Positions 57,980 to 64,000 of a stretch of DNA of 64,000 bases are shown one piece after another. Location: the NCBI GenBank assembly GCA_035497315.1, contig DATJDU010000070.1, positions 1-64,000 on the forward strand, given 5' to 3'. The position numbers and the translations under genes are program-made. How positions within the stretch are numbered: the stretch's first letter is position 1; every line of letters begins with the position of its first letter. Origin of the DNA: Andeanibacterium sp035497315 (GTDB lineage Bacteria; Pseudomonadota; Alphaproteobacteria; Sphingomonadales; Sphingomonadaceae). Under the pieces are notes generated by a model. That model was not told the origin of the DNA. It made no database searches and worked only from the letters and a program-made list of their open reading frames with translations.

Positions 57980-59500
57980 TCAGCCGAGCAACTTTTCCTT
58001 CGCGATCTTCTCGCGCCACACCAGCGGAGCGAGCTGGTGGACATTCATGCCCTCGCTGTCGACCGCCACGGTGACGGGGAAGTCCTTCACCTCGAACTCG
58101 TAGATCGCTTCCATGCCGAGGTCTTCGAAACCCACGATCTTGCTGCCCTTGATCGCACGGGCGACCAGATAGGCAGCCCCGCCCACGGCCATCAGATAGG
58201 CGCTCTGGTGATCGCGAATGGCGTCCACCGCCATCGGCCCTCGCTCGGCCTTGCCGACCATCGCCAGCAGGCCCTGCTCCAGCATCATGCGGGTGAACTT
58301 GTCCATCCGGGTGGCGGTGGTGGGGCCGGCAGGGCCAACGATTTCCTCGCCCACCGGATCGACCGGACCGACATAATAGATAACGCGGCCCTTGAACTCG
58401 ACCGGCAGTTCCTCACCGCTGGCCAGCATATCCTGGATGCGCTTGTGCGCGGCATCGCGGCCGGTAAGCATCTTGCCGTTAAGCAGCAGGCGATCGCCCT
58501 GCTTCCAGCCCTGCACCATCTCGGGCGTCAGCTCATCCAGATTCACTCGGATCGCGGCGGCATCGGGTTTCCAGTCAACCTTGGGCCATTCATCGAGGTC
58601 GGGCGCCTCAAGGAAGGAGGGGCCGGAACCGTCCAGCGTGAAATGCGCATGGCGGGTGGCGGCGCAATTGGGGATCATCGCCACCGGCTTGCCCGCGGCA
58701 TGGCATGGCCAGTCGAGAATCTTGACATCGAGAATGGTGGCAAGGCCGCCCAGGCCCTGCGCACCGATGCCCAGCGCATTGACCTTGTCGAAGATCTCGA
58801 TCCGCAGCGCCTCGATGTCGTTCTGCGGCCCGCGCAGCTTCAGTTGGGCCATGTCGATCGGCTCCATCAGGCTCTGCTTGGCAAGCTTGACACAATGTTC
58901 CGCCGTGCCGCCGATGCCGATGCCCAGCATCCCGGGCGGGCACCAGCCGGCGCCCATCTGCGGGATCATCTCCAGCACCCAATCGACGATATTGTCGCTG
59001 GGGTTCATCATCTTGAACTTGGACTTGTTCTCGCTGCCGCCGCCCTTGGCCGCGACATCGACCGAAACCTTGCTGCCGGGCACCATCTCCACGCTCAGCA
59101 CGCAGGGCGTATTGTCGCGGGTATTGCGGCGGGTGAAGGCCGGATCGGCCAGAACCGAGGCGCGCAGCTTGTTCTCCGGGTGAAGATAGGCGCGGCGCAC
59201 CCCGTCATCGACCACGTCCTGCAGCGAGCGACGCGATTCCAGCCGGCAATCCTGCCCCCATTTGACGAAGACGTTGACGATGCCGGTGTCCTGGCAGATC
59301 GGCCGGTGCCCTTCGGCGCACATGCGGCTGTTGGTGAGAATCTGCGCGATCGCATCCTTGGCCGCGGGCCCCCGTTCCGCCTCATAGGCGTCGCCCAGCG
59401 CGCGGATGTAATCCATAGGATGGAAATAGGAGATATATTGCAGCGCGTCGGCCACGCTTTCGATGAGGTCTTCTTCGCGGATCGTTACCATGTCGCTCAT
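57980..59500 (-). CDS. Class I fumarate hydratase (4Fe-4S)
   Basis: Interconverts fumarate and malate in the citric acid cycle with a labile 4Fe-4S cluster. The 506-residue length and blocks C-Q-D-T-G near 107, G-W-C-P-P-G-M-L-G-I-G-I-G-G-T near 195 and N-C-A-A-T-R-H-A-H-F near 280 with the cluster cysteines are standard for the heat-sensitive, oxygen-sensitive type. A clear client for the SUF system in this window. GGAGG precedes the start. Confidence 0.96.
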   Translation of the reverse strand: MSDMVTIREEDLIESVADALQYISYFHPMDYIRALGDAYEAERGPAAKDAIAQILTNSRMCAEGHRPICQDTGIVNVFVKWGQDCRLESRRSLQDVVDDGVRRAYLHPENKLRASVLADPAFTRRNTRDNTPCVLSVEMVPGSKVSVDVAAKGGGSENKSKFKMMNPSDNIVDWVLEMIPQMGAGWCPPGMLGIGIGGTAEHCVKLAKQSLMEPIDMAQLKLRGPQNDIEALRIEIFDKVNALGIGAQGLGGLATILDVKILDWPCHAAGKPVAMIPNCAATRHAHFTLDGSGPSFLEAPDLDEWPKVDWKPDAAAIRVNLDELTPEMVQGWKQGDRLLLNGKMLTGRDAAHKRIQDMLASGEELPVEFKGRVIYYVGPVDPVGEEIVGPAGPTTATRMDKFTRMMLEQGLLAMVGKAERGPMAVDAIRDHQSAYLMAVGGAAYLVARAIKGSKIVGFEDLGMEAIYEFEVKDFPVTVAVDSEGMNVHQLAPLVWREKIAKEKLLG

Positions 59501-59654
59501 CGAGCCTAGCCTCCTGCCTGTCGAATGCCCGCCCCCTTATCGCCCGGCCGCTTTACCGTCAAAGCGCTTGGCTGGCGGCGCCGTTCCGCCTAAAGCGAAG
59601 CAGATTGCGTGGGCGTGTTGCAGGTGTAATACAGCTCGCATGAAGGGTTCAGGA

Positions 59655-60263
59655 ATGACTATCGTGAAGGATCGGCCGGCCGACGCCGGATTTGTTGCAG
59701 CCCGCAAGGCAATGGTGGACAGCCAGCTGCGCGTAAGCGGGGTCAATACCGATATCGTGCGTGAGCGCATGGGCGCTGTCCCCCGGGAAGATTTCGTCCC
59801 CGCCGACGTGCGTTCCATCGCTTATATGGACCGCGCCGTGCCGCTGGGTGGCGGGCGCGTCCTGGCCGCTCCGCTGGTGCATGGGCTGATGCTCGAGGAA
59901 GCTGCGCCCACTCCTGACGACACTGTCCTTCTGGTCGATGGCGGCAGCGGCTATCTGGCTGAACTGCTGCGCCCGCTGGTCAGTTCGATTGAAGTGATCA
60001 AGCCGGAAGACGCTGCTACAGCCAGCCGCAAGAAGGGTGACGTCACCCTGCTGGTAATTGACGGCGCGATCGGTCAGCTTCCCGACACGCTGGCCAAGCG
60101 CCTGGCGGACAATGGTCGCGTGGTTTCCGGCCTGGTAGTACGCGGCCTCACCCGGCTGGCTTCCGGGCGCAAGATTGCAGGCGATGTCTCGCTGATCCCC
60201 CTCGCCGAGATCGGCATTCCCGTACTTCCCGAATTCGCGGTGCCCAAGAGCTGGAGCTTCTGA
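59655..60263 (+). CDS. PCMT-like protein upstream of tolC
   Basis: A 202-residue relative of protein-L-isoaspartate O-methyltransferase. The opening M-V-D-S-Q-L-R-V-S-G-V and R-E-D-F-V-P fit the family, but the SAM-binding motif I is weak (L-L-V-D-G-G-S-G-Y in place of E-I-G-T-G-S-G-Y) and the later catalytic block is missing, so methyltransferase activity is doubtful. The start at 59655 follows an AAGGG site; 59640 is an alternative. It abuts tolC with 2 bases between, a pairing I recall as usual in alphaproteobacteria, and may support outer-membrane protein function. Confidence 0.85.
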   Translation: MTIVKDRPADAGFVAARKAMVDSQLRVSGVNTDIVRERMGAVPREDFVPADVRSIAYMDRAVPLGGGRVLAAPLVHGLMLEEAAPTPDDTVLLVDGGSGYLAELLRPLVSSIEVIKPEDAATASRKKGDVTLLVIDGAIGQLPDTLAKRLADNGRVVSGLVVRGLTRLASGRKIAGDVSLIPLAEIGIPVLPEFAVPKSWSF

Positions 60264-60265
60264 CC

Positions 60266-61702
60266 ATGTCAGCGGGGGGAACGAAGCTGGCCTTGCTGGC
60301 CAGCGCGGCGGTACTACTCGCGCCCGCGCCGGCCCTGGCCGATACGCTGAAGGACGCTCTGCTGGGAGCCTACCGCACCAATCCCACCCTGCAGGCAGCC
60401 CGCGCCAACCAGCGCGCCACCGACGAAAACGTGCCAATCAATCGCGCCAGCGGGTTGCCTTCGGCCAGCGCGACGGCAACCTATACCGAGCAGCTCAAGG
60501 AAACGACGCCAGACCCGACCGACCTGTTCGCCGATCGGACTCTGGCGGGATCGATCTCACTTTCGGTGCCGGTCTATTCGGGTGGTTCGGTGCGGAACTC
60601 GATCACCGCCGCGGAAGTACGCGTGAAGGCCGGCCAGGCCGATCTGCGCGCCACCGAAAGCAGCGTGTTCAGCCAGACGGTCACCGCCTATATGGACGTG
60701 ATCCTCAACGAATCGATCGTGAACCTGTCGGCGAAAAATGTCGATGTGCTCGCGGTGAACCTGCAGGCAACGCAGGACCGGTTCCAGATCGGCGATCTCA
60801 CCCGTACCGACGTCGCCCAGTCCGAATCGCGCCTCGCCCTTGCGCAGAGCGACCTGCGCAGCGCGCGGGCCAATCTCTCCTCGGCACGGGAACGCTATAT
60901 CCAGATCGTGGGCAAGCAGCCGGAAGACCTCCAGGCCCCTCCGCCGCTGCCCGGCCTGCCCGCCACGCCGGAAGAAGCCGTATCCGTCGCGCTGGAGAAC
61001 AATCCCGACCTCCTCGGCGCGCGCGAGCGTTCGAACGCCGCGAAATACGATATCAACGTGGCTGGCGCGGGCCGCCTGCCCAAGCTCGAAGTGTTCACGT
61101 CCGGCATTTATAGCGATCCGCTGGGTAGCGTGGCCAATGGCAGCAACGCCACCGGCGCCTCCGCCGGTGTGCGGGCCACGATCCCGCTGTTCCAGGGCGG
61201 CCGCCCCGCTGCGCAGGAACGTCAGGCCCAGGCCCGGTCCGCCGCTGCGCTGGAGCAGGAAATCGGGACGGAACGCAGTGTGATCTCACAGGTCCGCGCT
61301 GCCTTCTCCAGCCTGCAGGCCGCCAATGCCATTATCGCCTCCACTCAGACCGCCGTCAGCGCGGCAGAACTGAGCCTGGAAGGCGTGCGCGCGGAAAACA
61401 CCGTGGGCAACCGCACCATCCTCGACATCTTAAATGCAGAGCAGGAGCTATTGCGCGCACGCGTGCAGTTGGTGACGGCAAGACGCAATGCCTATGTCGC
61501 CGGTTTCACCCTTCTCGCAGCCACCGGCCGCGCGGAAGCGCGCGACCTTGGACTGAACGATGAAGGCGTTCTCTACGATCCGCAGGTCAATTACGATCGC
61601 GTGAAACACAAGATCTGGGACTGGTCGTTTGACCAGGATCCGACCGCGCAATCCACGCGAACCGTTGACACACCGACGCAAGACGGCGAAGTTCCCGAAT
61701 AG
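60266..61702 (+). CDS. tolC: TolC family outer membrane protein
   Basis: A 478-residue outer-membrane channel for type I secretion and efflux. The signal peptide ends at A-L-A-D. The body has two OEP repeats, each with long coiled-coil helices (about 55-240 and 265-450), as in TolC; T-N-P-T-L-Q-A-A-R-A and V-P-V-Y-S-G-G-S-V-R are at the first, and I-P-L-F-Q-G-G-R at the second. The acidic, Asp/Thr/Glu-rich end may face the outside or periplasm. It follows the PCMT-like gene. Confidence 0.95.
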   Translation: MSAGGTKLALLASAAVLLAPAPALADTLKDALLGAYRTNPTLQAARANQRATDENVPINRASGLPSASATATYTEQLKETTPDPTDLFADRTLAGSISLSVPVYSGGSVRNSITAAEVRVKAGQADLRATESSVFSQTVTAYMDVILNESIVNLSAKNVDVLAVNLQATQDRFQIGDLTRTDVAQSESRLALAQSDLRSARANLSSARERYIQIVGKQPEDLQAPPPLPGLPATPEEAVSVALENNPDLLGARERSNAAKYDINVAGAGRLPKLEVFTSGIYSDPLGSVANGSNATGASAGVRATIPLFQGGRPAAQERQAQARSAAALEQEIGTERSVISQVRAAFSSLQAANAIIASTQTAVSAAELSLEGVRAENTVGNRTILDILNAEQELLRARVQLVTARRNAYVAGFTLLAATGRAEARDLGLNDEGVLYDPQVNYDRVKHKIWDWSFDQDPTAQSTRTVDTPTQDGEVPE

Positions 61703-61727
61703 TAGGGCTTTGGGGGCTTTTGACGTC

Positions 61728-62171
61728 ATGCGGCATGAGAGTGAACCTTCGGTCGAGGAAATACTCGCCTCGATCAAGAAAGTGATCGCGCGGGACAACC
61801 GTGACACGGCACAGGAAGAGCATCGCCGCCGCGAGAATCGCGGGATTTCCGCCGCGCGCACTGTTGAAGACGTGCTTGAGCTTAGCACAGAGGCTGAGCT
61901 GGTGAACGAGGACGAATCCGAAAAGGAAGAGGGTCTGGTGGCTGAAGAATCACGCGCCTCGATGCGCGAATCGCTTGCCGCCCTCGCAATGCTGGCAGAA
62001 CCAGGGGTTCCTCCCCAGATCGTTCGTTCAGGCGAAACCTCGCTTGAAGGCATGGTGCGTGAAATGCTCCGCCCCATGCTGGCGGACTGGCTCGACAAGA
62101 ACCTGCCGAATATGGTCGAAAAACTCGTCGCCGCCGAAATCGCCCGTATCGCCGGTAAACGGGGCCAATAG
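61728..62171 (+). CDS. popZ: PopZ-like polar organising protein (DUF2497)
   Basis: A 147-residue protein with the two PopZ ends: an N-terminal binding helix S-V-E-E-I-L-A-S-I-K-K-V-I-A at 7-20 and a C-terminal L-E-G-M-V-R-E-M-L-R-P-M-L-A-D-W-L-D-K-N-L-P region that assembles the polar network. The middle is acidic (E-D-E-S-E-K-E-E), as in PopZ, and much shorter than in Caulobacter. In Caulobacter it anchors the chromosome ParB-parS complex and many regulators at the poles. It follows tolC by 25 bases. The frame opens earlier but that part overlaps tolC. Confidence 0.88.
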   Translation: MRHESEPSVEEILASIKKVIARDNRDTAQEEHRRRENRGISAARTVEDVLELSTEAELVNEDESEKEEGLVAEESRASMRESLAALAMLAEPGVPPQIVRSGETSLEGMVREMLRPMLADWLDKNLPNMVEKLVAAEIARIAGKRGQ

Positions 62172-62180
62172 CTCTTACTG

Positions 62181-62549
62181 ATGGCCCTGAGTAGCGTTGA
62201 ACGGGCCACAAAGGCGCTCGACCAGATCGGTGGTGGTGGGATTGAACGCCACATCTTTATCTGCGCTATGTCGGAGAAGGGCAAATGCTGTGACCGGGCA
62301 ACCGGCGAAGCGGCTTGGAACTATCTCAAGCAGCGTTTGCGCGAACTGGGCCTTTCTGGCCCCAGAGGCCGCATCCAACGCACCAAGGCGGATTGCCTCC
62401 AGATATGCGAGGCCGGGCCCGTGGCGGTCGTCTGGCCCGATGGCGTATGGTATCACTCCTGCACAGCAGCAGTGCTGGAACGGATCATCCAGGAACATCT
62501 GATCGGCGGCGTTCCGGTAGAAGACTACCGGCTCCATCCCACGCGTTAG
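62181..62549 (+). CDS. (2Fe-2S) thioredoxin-like ferredoxin
   Basis: A 122-residue protein with the spacing of thioredoxin-like 2Fe-2S ferredoxins: F-I-C-A-M-S-E-K-G-K-C-C near 27-37 and A-D-C-L-Q-I-C-E near 73-80. Four cysteines in these positions should hold a cluster. It likely carries electrons in the cytoplasm. It converges with the next gene, overlapping by 4 bases. Confidence 0.9.
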   Translation: MALSSVERATKALDQIGGGGIERHIFICAMSEKGKCCDRATGEAAWNYLKQRLRELGLSGPRGRIQRTKADCLQICEAGPVAVVWPDGVWYHSCTAAVLERIIQEHLIGGVPVEDYRLHPTR

Positions 62550-62845
62550 CGCGGACGCTGGCCATCCTCTTTCGGCTGGTCGCTCACCGCCTTGTCGTGG
62601 CCGGTTCCGCTGGAGAGGAACACCAATCCCATCAGCGCCGATCCGAGCAGCATGGTGAAACTGATCCCTGCCGCAGTGGCGATGTAGAGATGGATCGAAA
62701 CCATGCCATTCTTCGCATACAGCGCGGCCAGTGCCAGGATCACCACCAACACGGTGGCGAGCATCATGAAACGCATGATCCGGCGAAAGCGGGCCCAAGC
62801 ATGGGCGGCGGTCTCGGGATCGTCGAGGGGAGAGGGGCGACTCAT
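62546..62845 (-). CDS. Small two-segment membrane protein
   Basis: A 99-residue protein with two hydrophobic segments (about 30-50 and 58-80) between a polar N terminus (S-R-P-S-P-L-D-D-P-E) and a charged C terminus (D-K-A-V-S-D-Q-P-K-E-D-G-Q-R-P-R). The start at 62845 is preferred over one 12 codons upstream. It converges with the ferredoxin gene. Function unknown. Confidence 0.65.
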   Translation of the reverse strand: MSRPSPLDDPETAAHAWARFRRIMRFMMLATVLVVILALAALYAKNGMVSIHLYIATAAGISFTMLLGSALMGLVFLSSGTGHDKAVSDQPKEDGQRPR

Positions 62846-63015
62846 GCCCTGCCTGATGCCTTGCGATTGGGTCATTGGCAATCGGCCGGAAGTTCAGCTG
62901 CGCAGGATTTGGGAAGACTCGGTATCCTGTGGCATGATCCCTGCTGGGTATTCCCCAGCAGAGCGGAGAGCGGGCAAAACCGCCAGACGCAACTATAGGG
63001 CGCGGGAGAGAACAT

Positions 63016-63444
63016 ATGACAATCGCACGGATAATCGAGGGGCGTGAACATGCCACTGTGAGCTGCGAAGTGAGCGCTACGGTGGAAGAAGCGGCACGGC
63101 TACTGGCCGGGCACCGGATCGGGGCCATGCCGGTTTACGAGCGTGGCGAGATCGTTGGGATATTCTCCGAACGCGACCTCCTATATTCTATCGCCCGCGA
63201 AGGTGGGGGCGTGCTGGCCCGGCGCATCGGCGAAGTGATGACCGCACCTGCAATCACGGTCGATCCCGAAACCGAGGTGATGGAAGCCCTGTCGTTGATG
63301 ACAAGGCGTCGCATACGCCATCTGCCGGTAATGCGCGGCAGCAATGTCGCAGGCTTCGTCTCAATCGGCGATCTGGTGAAATACCGCATCGAACTGGTCG
63401 AAGCCGAAGCCGAGCAAATGCGGGAATATATCCGCATGGCTTGA
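63016..63444 (+). CDS. CBS domain-containing protein
   Basis: A 142-residue protein made of two CBS repeats: one from about 10-60 (A-G-H-R-I-G-A-M-P-V-Y-E-R-G-E-I-V-G-I-F-S-E-R-D), one from 75-125 (M-T-R-R-R-I-R-H-L-P-V-M, G-F-V-S-I-G-D-L-V). CBS pairs bind adenosyl nucleotides and regulate partners. The standalone layout gives no partner. A good Shine-Dalgarno GGGAGAG is in front. Confidence 0.95.
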   Translation: MTIARIIEGREHATVSCEVSATVEEAARLLAGHRIGAMPVYERGEIVGIFSERDLLYSIAREGGGVLARRIGEVMTAPAITVDPETEVMEALSLMTRRRIRHLPVMRGSNVAGFVSIGDLVKYRIELVEAEAEQMREYIRMA

Positions 63445-63475
63445 GCCCAGCGGCCGCCTTGCCTACATCAGGGCC

Positions 63476-63805
63476 ATGGCTCAGACACTCAACCTCACTC
63501 CTGCCGCCGCGAAACGTGTGGCCTGGATCGCTCAACGGCAGGAAAAGCCAGCGATTCTACGCCTTTCAGTGGAGGGGGGCGGCTGTTCCGGCTTCCAATA
63601 CAAGTTCGATCTGGCCGACGCGCAGGAGGCCGACGACATTGTGAGCGAGACCGACGGCGTGAAGCTGCTGGTCGATCCTGTGAGTCTGGACCTTGTCGCG
63701 GGCGCGACCGTGGACTTTATCGAATCCCTGGGCGGCGCAGCCTTCCGCGTGGAAAACCCCAACGCGGCATCGGGTTGCGGCTGCGGTTCCAGCTTCGGCA
63801 TCTGA
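63476..63805 (+). CDS. erpA: Iron-sulfur cluster insertion protein ErpA
   Basis: A 109-residue A-type carrier with cluster cysteines in G-G-G-C-S-G-F-Q-Y near 37 and A-S-G-C-G-C-G-S-S-F at the end. ErpA hands clusters to targets such as IspG/IspH, linking it to the isoprenoid route of dxs. It is separate from the SUF operon. Confidence 0.94.
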   Translation: MAQTLNLTPAAAKRVAWIAQRQEKPAILRLSVEGGGCSGFQYKFDLADAQEADDIVSETDGVKLLVDPVSLDLVAGATVDFIESLGGAAFRVENPNAASGCGCGSSFGI

Positions 63806-63811
63806 TTTCCA

Positions 63812-64000
63812 GTGAAGATCGCCTCATTCAACATCAACGGCATCAAGGCGCGCCTGCCGCGTCTGCTGGAATGGCTTGAAGAACGGCGGCCGACCGTCGC
63901 TGCCTTGCAGGAAATCAAATGCCAGGATGACGCCTTCCCCACCGCCGAGTTCGACAAGATCGGCTACAAGGCCATCTGGCACGGCCAGAAGGGTTTCAAC
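63812..64000 (+). CDS. xthA: Exodeoxyribonuclease III, N-terminal fragment
   Basis: A GTG start at 63812, 6 bases after erpA, opens a frame that reads to the end of the window (63 codons). K-I-A-S-F-N-I-N-G-I-K-A-R and A-L-Q-E-I-K-C-Q-D are hallmarks of the exonuclease III/AP endonuclease family; the Asn and Glu residues bind metal. It acts on abasic and 3'-damaged DNA. The rest of the gene lies outside. Confidence 0.92.
   Translation, partial: MKIASFNINGIKARLPRLLEWLEERRPTVAALQEIKCQDDAFPTAEFDKIGYKAIWHGQKGFN

Overview
The window is about 64 kb of high-GC chromosome from an alphaproteobacterium, almost certainly a member of the Sphingomonadales (Sphingomonas / Novosphingobium / Erythrobacter relatives). 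The grounds are a UrcA-family protein, a PopZ-type protein with the PCMT-TolC pair beside it, an MmcB gene under an alphaproteobacterial GTTC-N7-GTTC LexA box, a sufBCDS operon led by an Rrf2 regulator, a thiS-thiG fusion, and two dispersed intergenic repeat types I associate with sphingomonads. I cannot name a genus from sequence alone. Both ends are cut: the window opens inside an amidohydrolase and closes inside exodeoxyribonuclease III. I see no prophage, insertion sequence, CRISPR array or plasmid function; this is core chromosome with tightly packed, often overlapping genes.

Layout. 1-8.8 kb: amidohydrolase tail, NnrU-like membrane protein, dxs (isoprenoid precursor), a zinc-type Fur regulator, exported MsrA with a 34-residue membrane ORF overlapping its start, then a minus-strand operon rpe - heparinase-like - purH joined by ATGA overlaps. 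9-13 kb: DUF2141 protein, M20 amidohydrolase, tRNA-Arg(CCG), and a divergent pair of exported proteins. 13-25 kb: mmcB with SOS box, RhlE-type RNA helicase, fatty acid hydroxylase, second DUF2141 protein, MFS transporter, PAS-like protein, alpha/beta hydrolase, M48 protease, DsbA-like thioredoxin, and a LytS/LytTR two-component system. 25-34 kb: nadC with a strongly structured leader, RNase T2, tadA, rpmB, phytase-like and M23 proteins, and xseA/purD whose start codons overlap head to head, then adenosine kinase.

34-50 kb: EI24-type membrane protein, lipoprotein, a conserved unknown, and a complete SUF iron-sulfur assembly operon on the minus strand (rrf2 - sufB - DUF559 - sufC - sufD - sufS - sufT - sufA), in which every junction but one is a 4-base overlap. 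Upstream of it lies a 411-base gap with two palindromes at a candidate suf promoter and what looks like a free-standing small RNA gene with its own promoter, a GNRA-capped hairpin and an intrinsic terminator. pyrD, gamma-glutamyltransferase and an acyl-CoA synthetase follow, then two unknown genes, thiSG and merC. 50-64 kb: ctaA, cutA, rplM-rpsI, metallophosphoesterase and diacylglycerol kinase-like genes, urcA, a second LytS/LytTR system, class I fumarase, PCMT-like/tolC/popZ, a 2Fe-2S protein, a CBS protein, erpA and xthA.

Themes. Iron-sulfur biology is prominent: the whole SUF pathway, a second A-type carrier (erpA), an Fe-S fumarase and a 2Fe-2S ferredoxin-like protein. Metal and DNA-damage control can be read from sites: a probable Zur operator at merC and a LexA operator at mmcB. 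The best candidates for something undescribed are the small RNA and double-palindrome region between rrf2 and pyrD, the competing hairpins in front of nadC, the unsignalled heparinase-like protein held between rpe and purH, and the DUF559 protein inside the suf operon.
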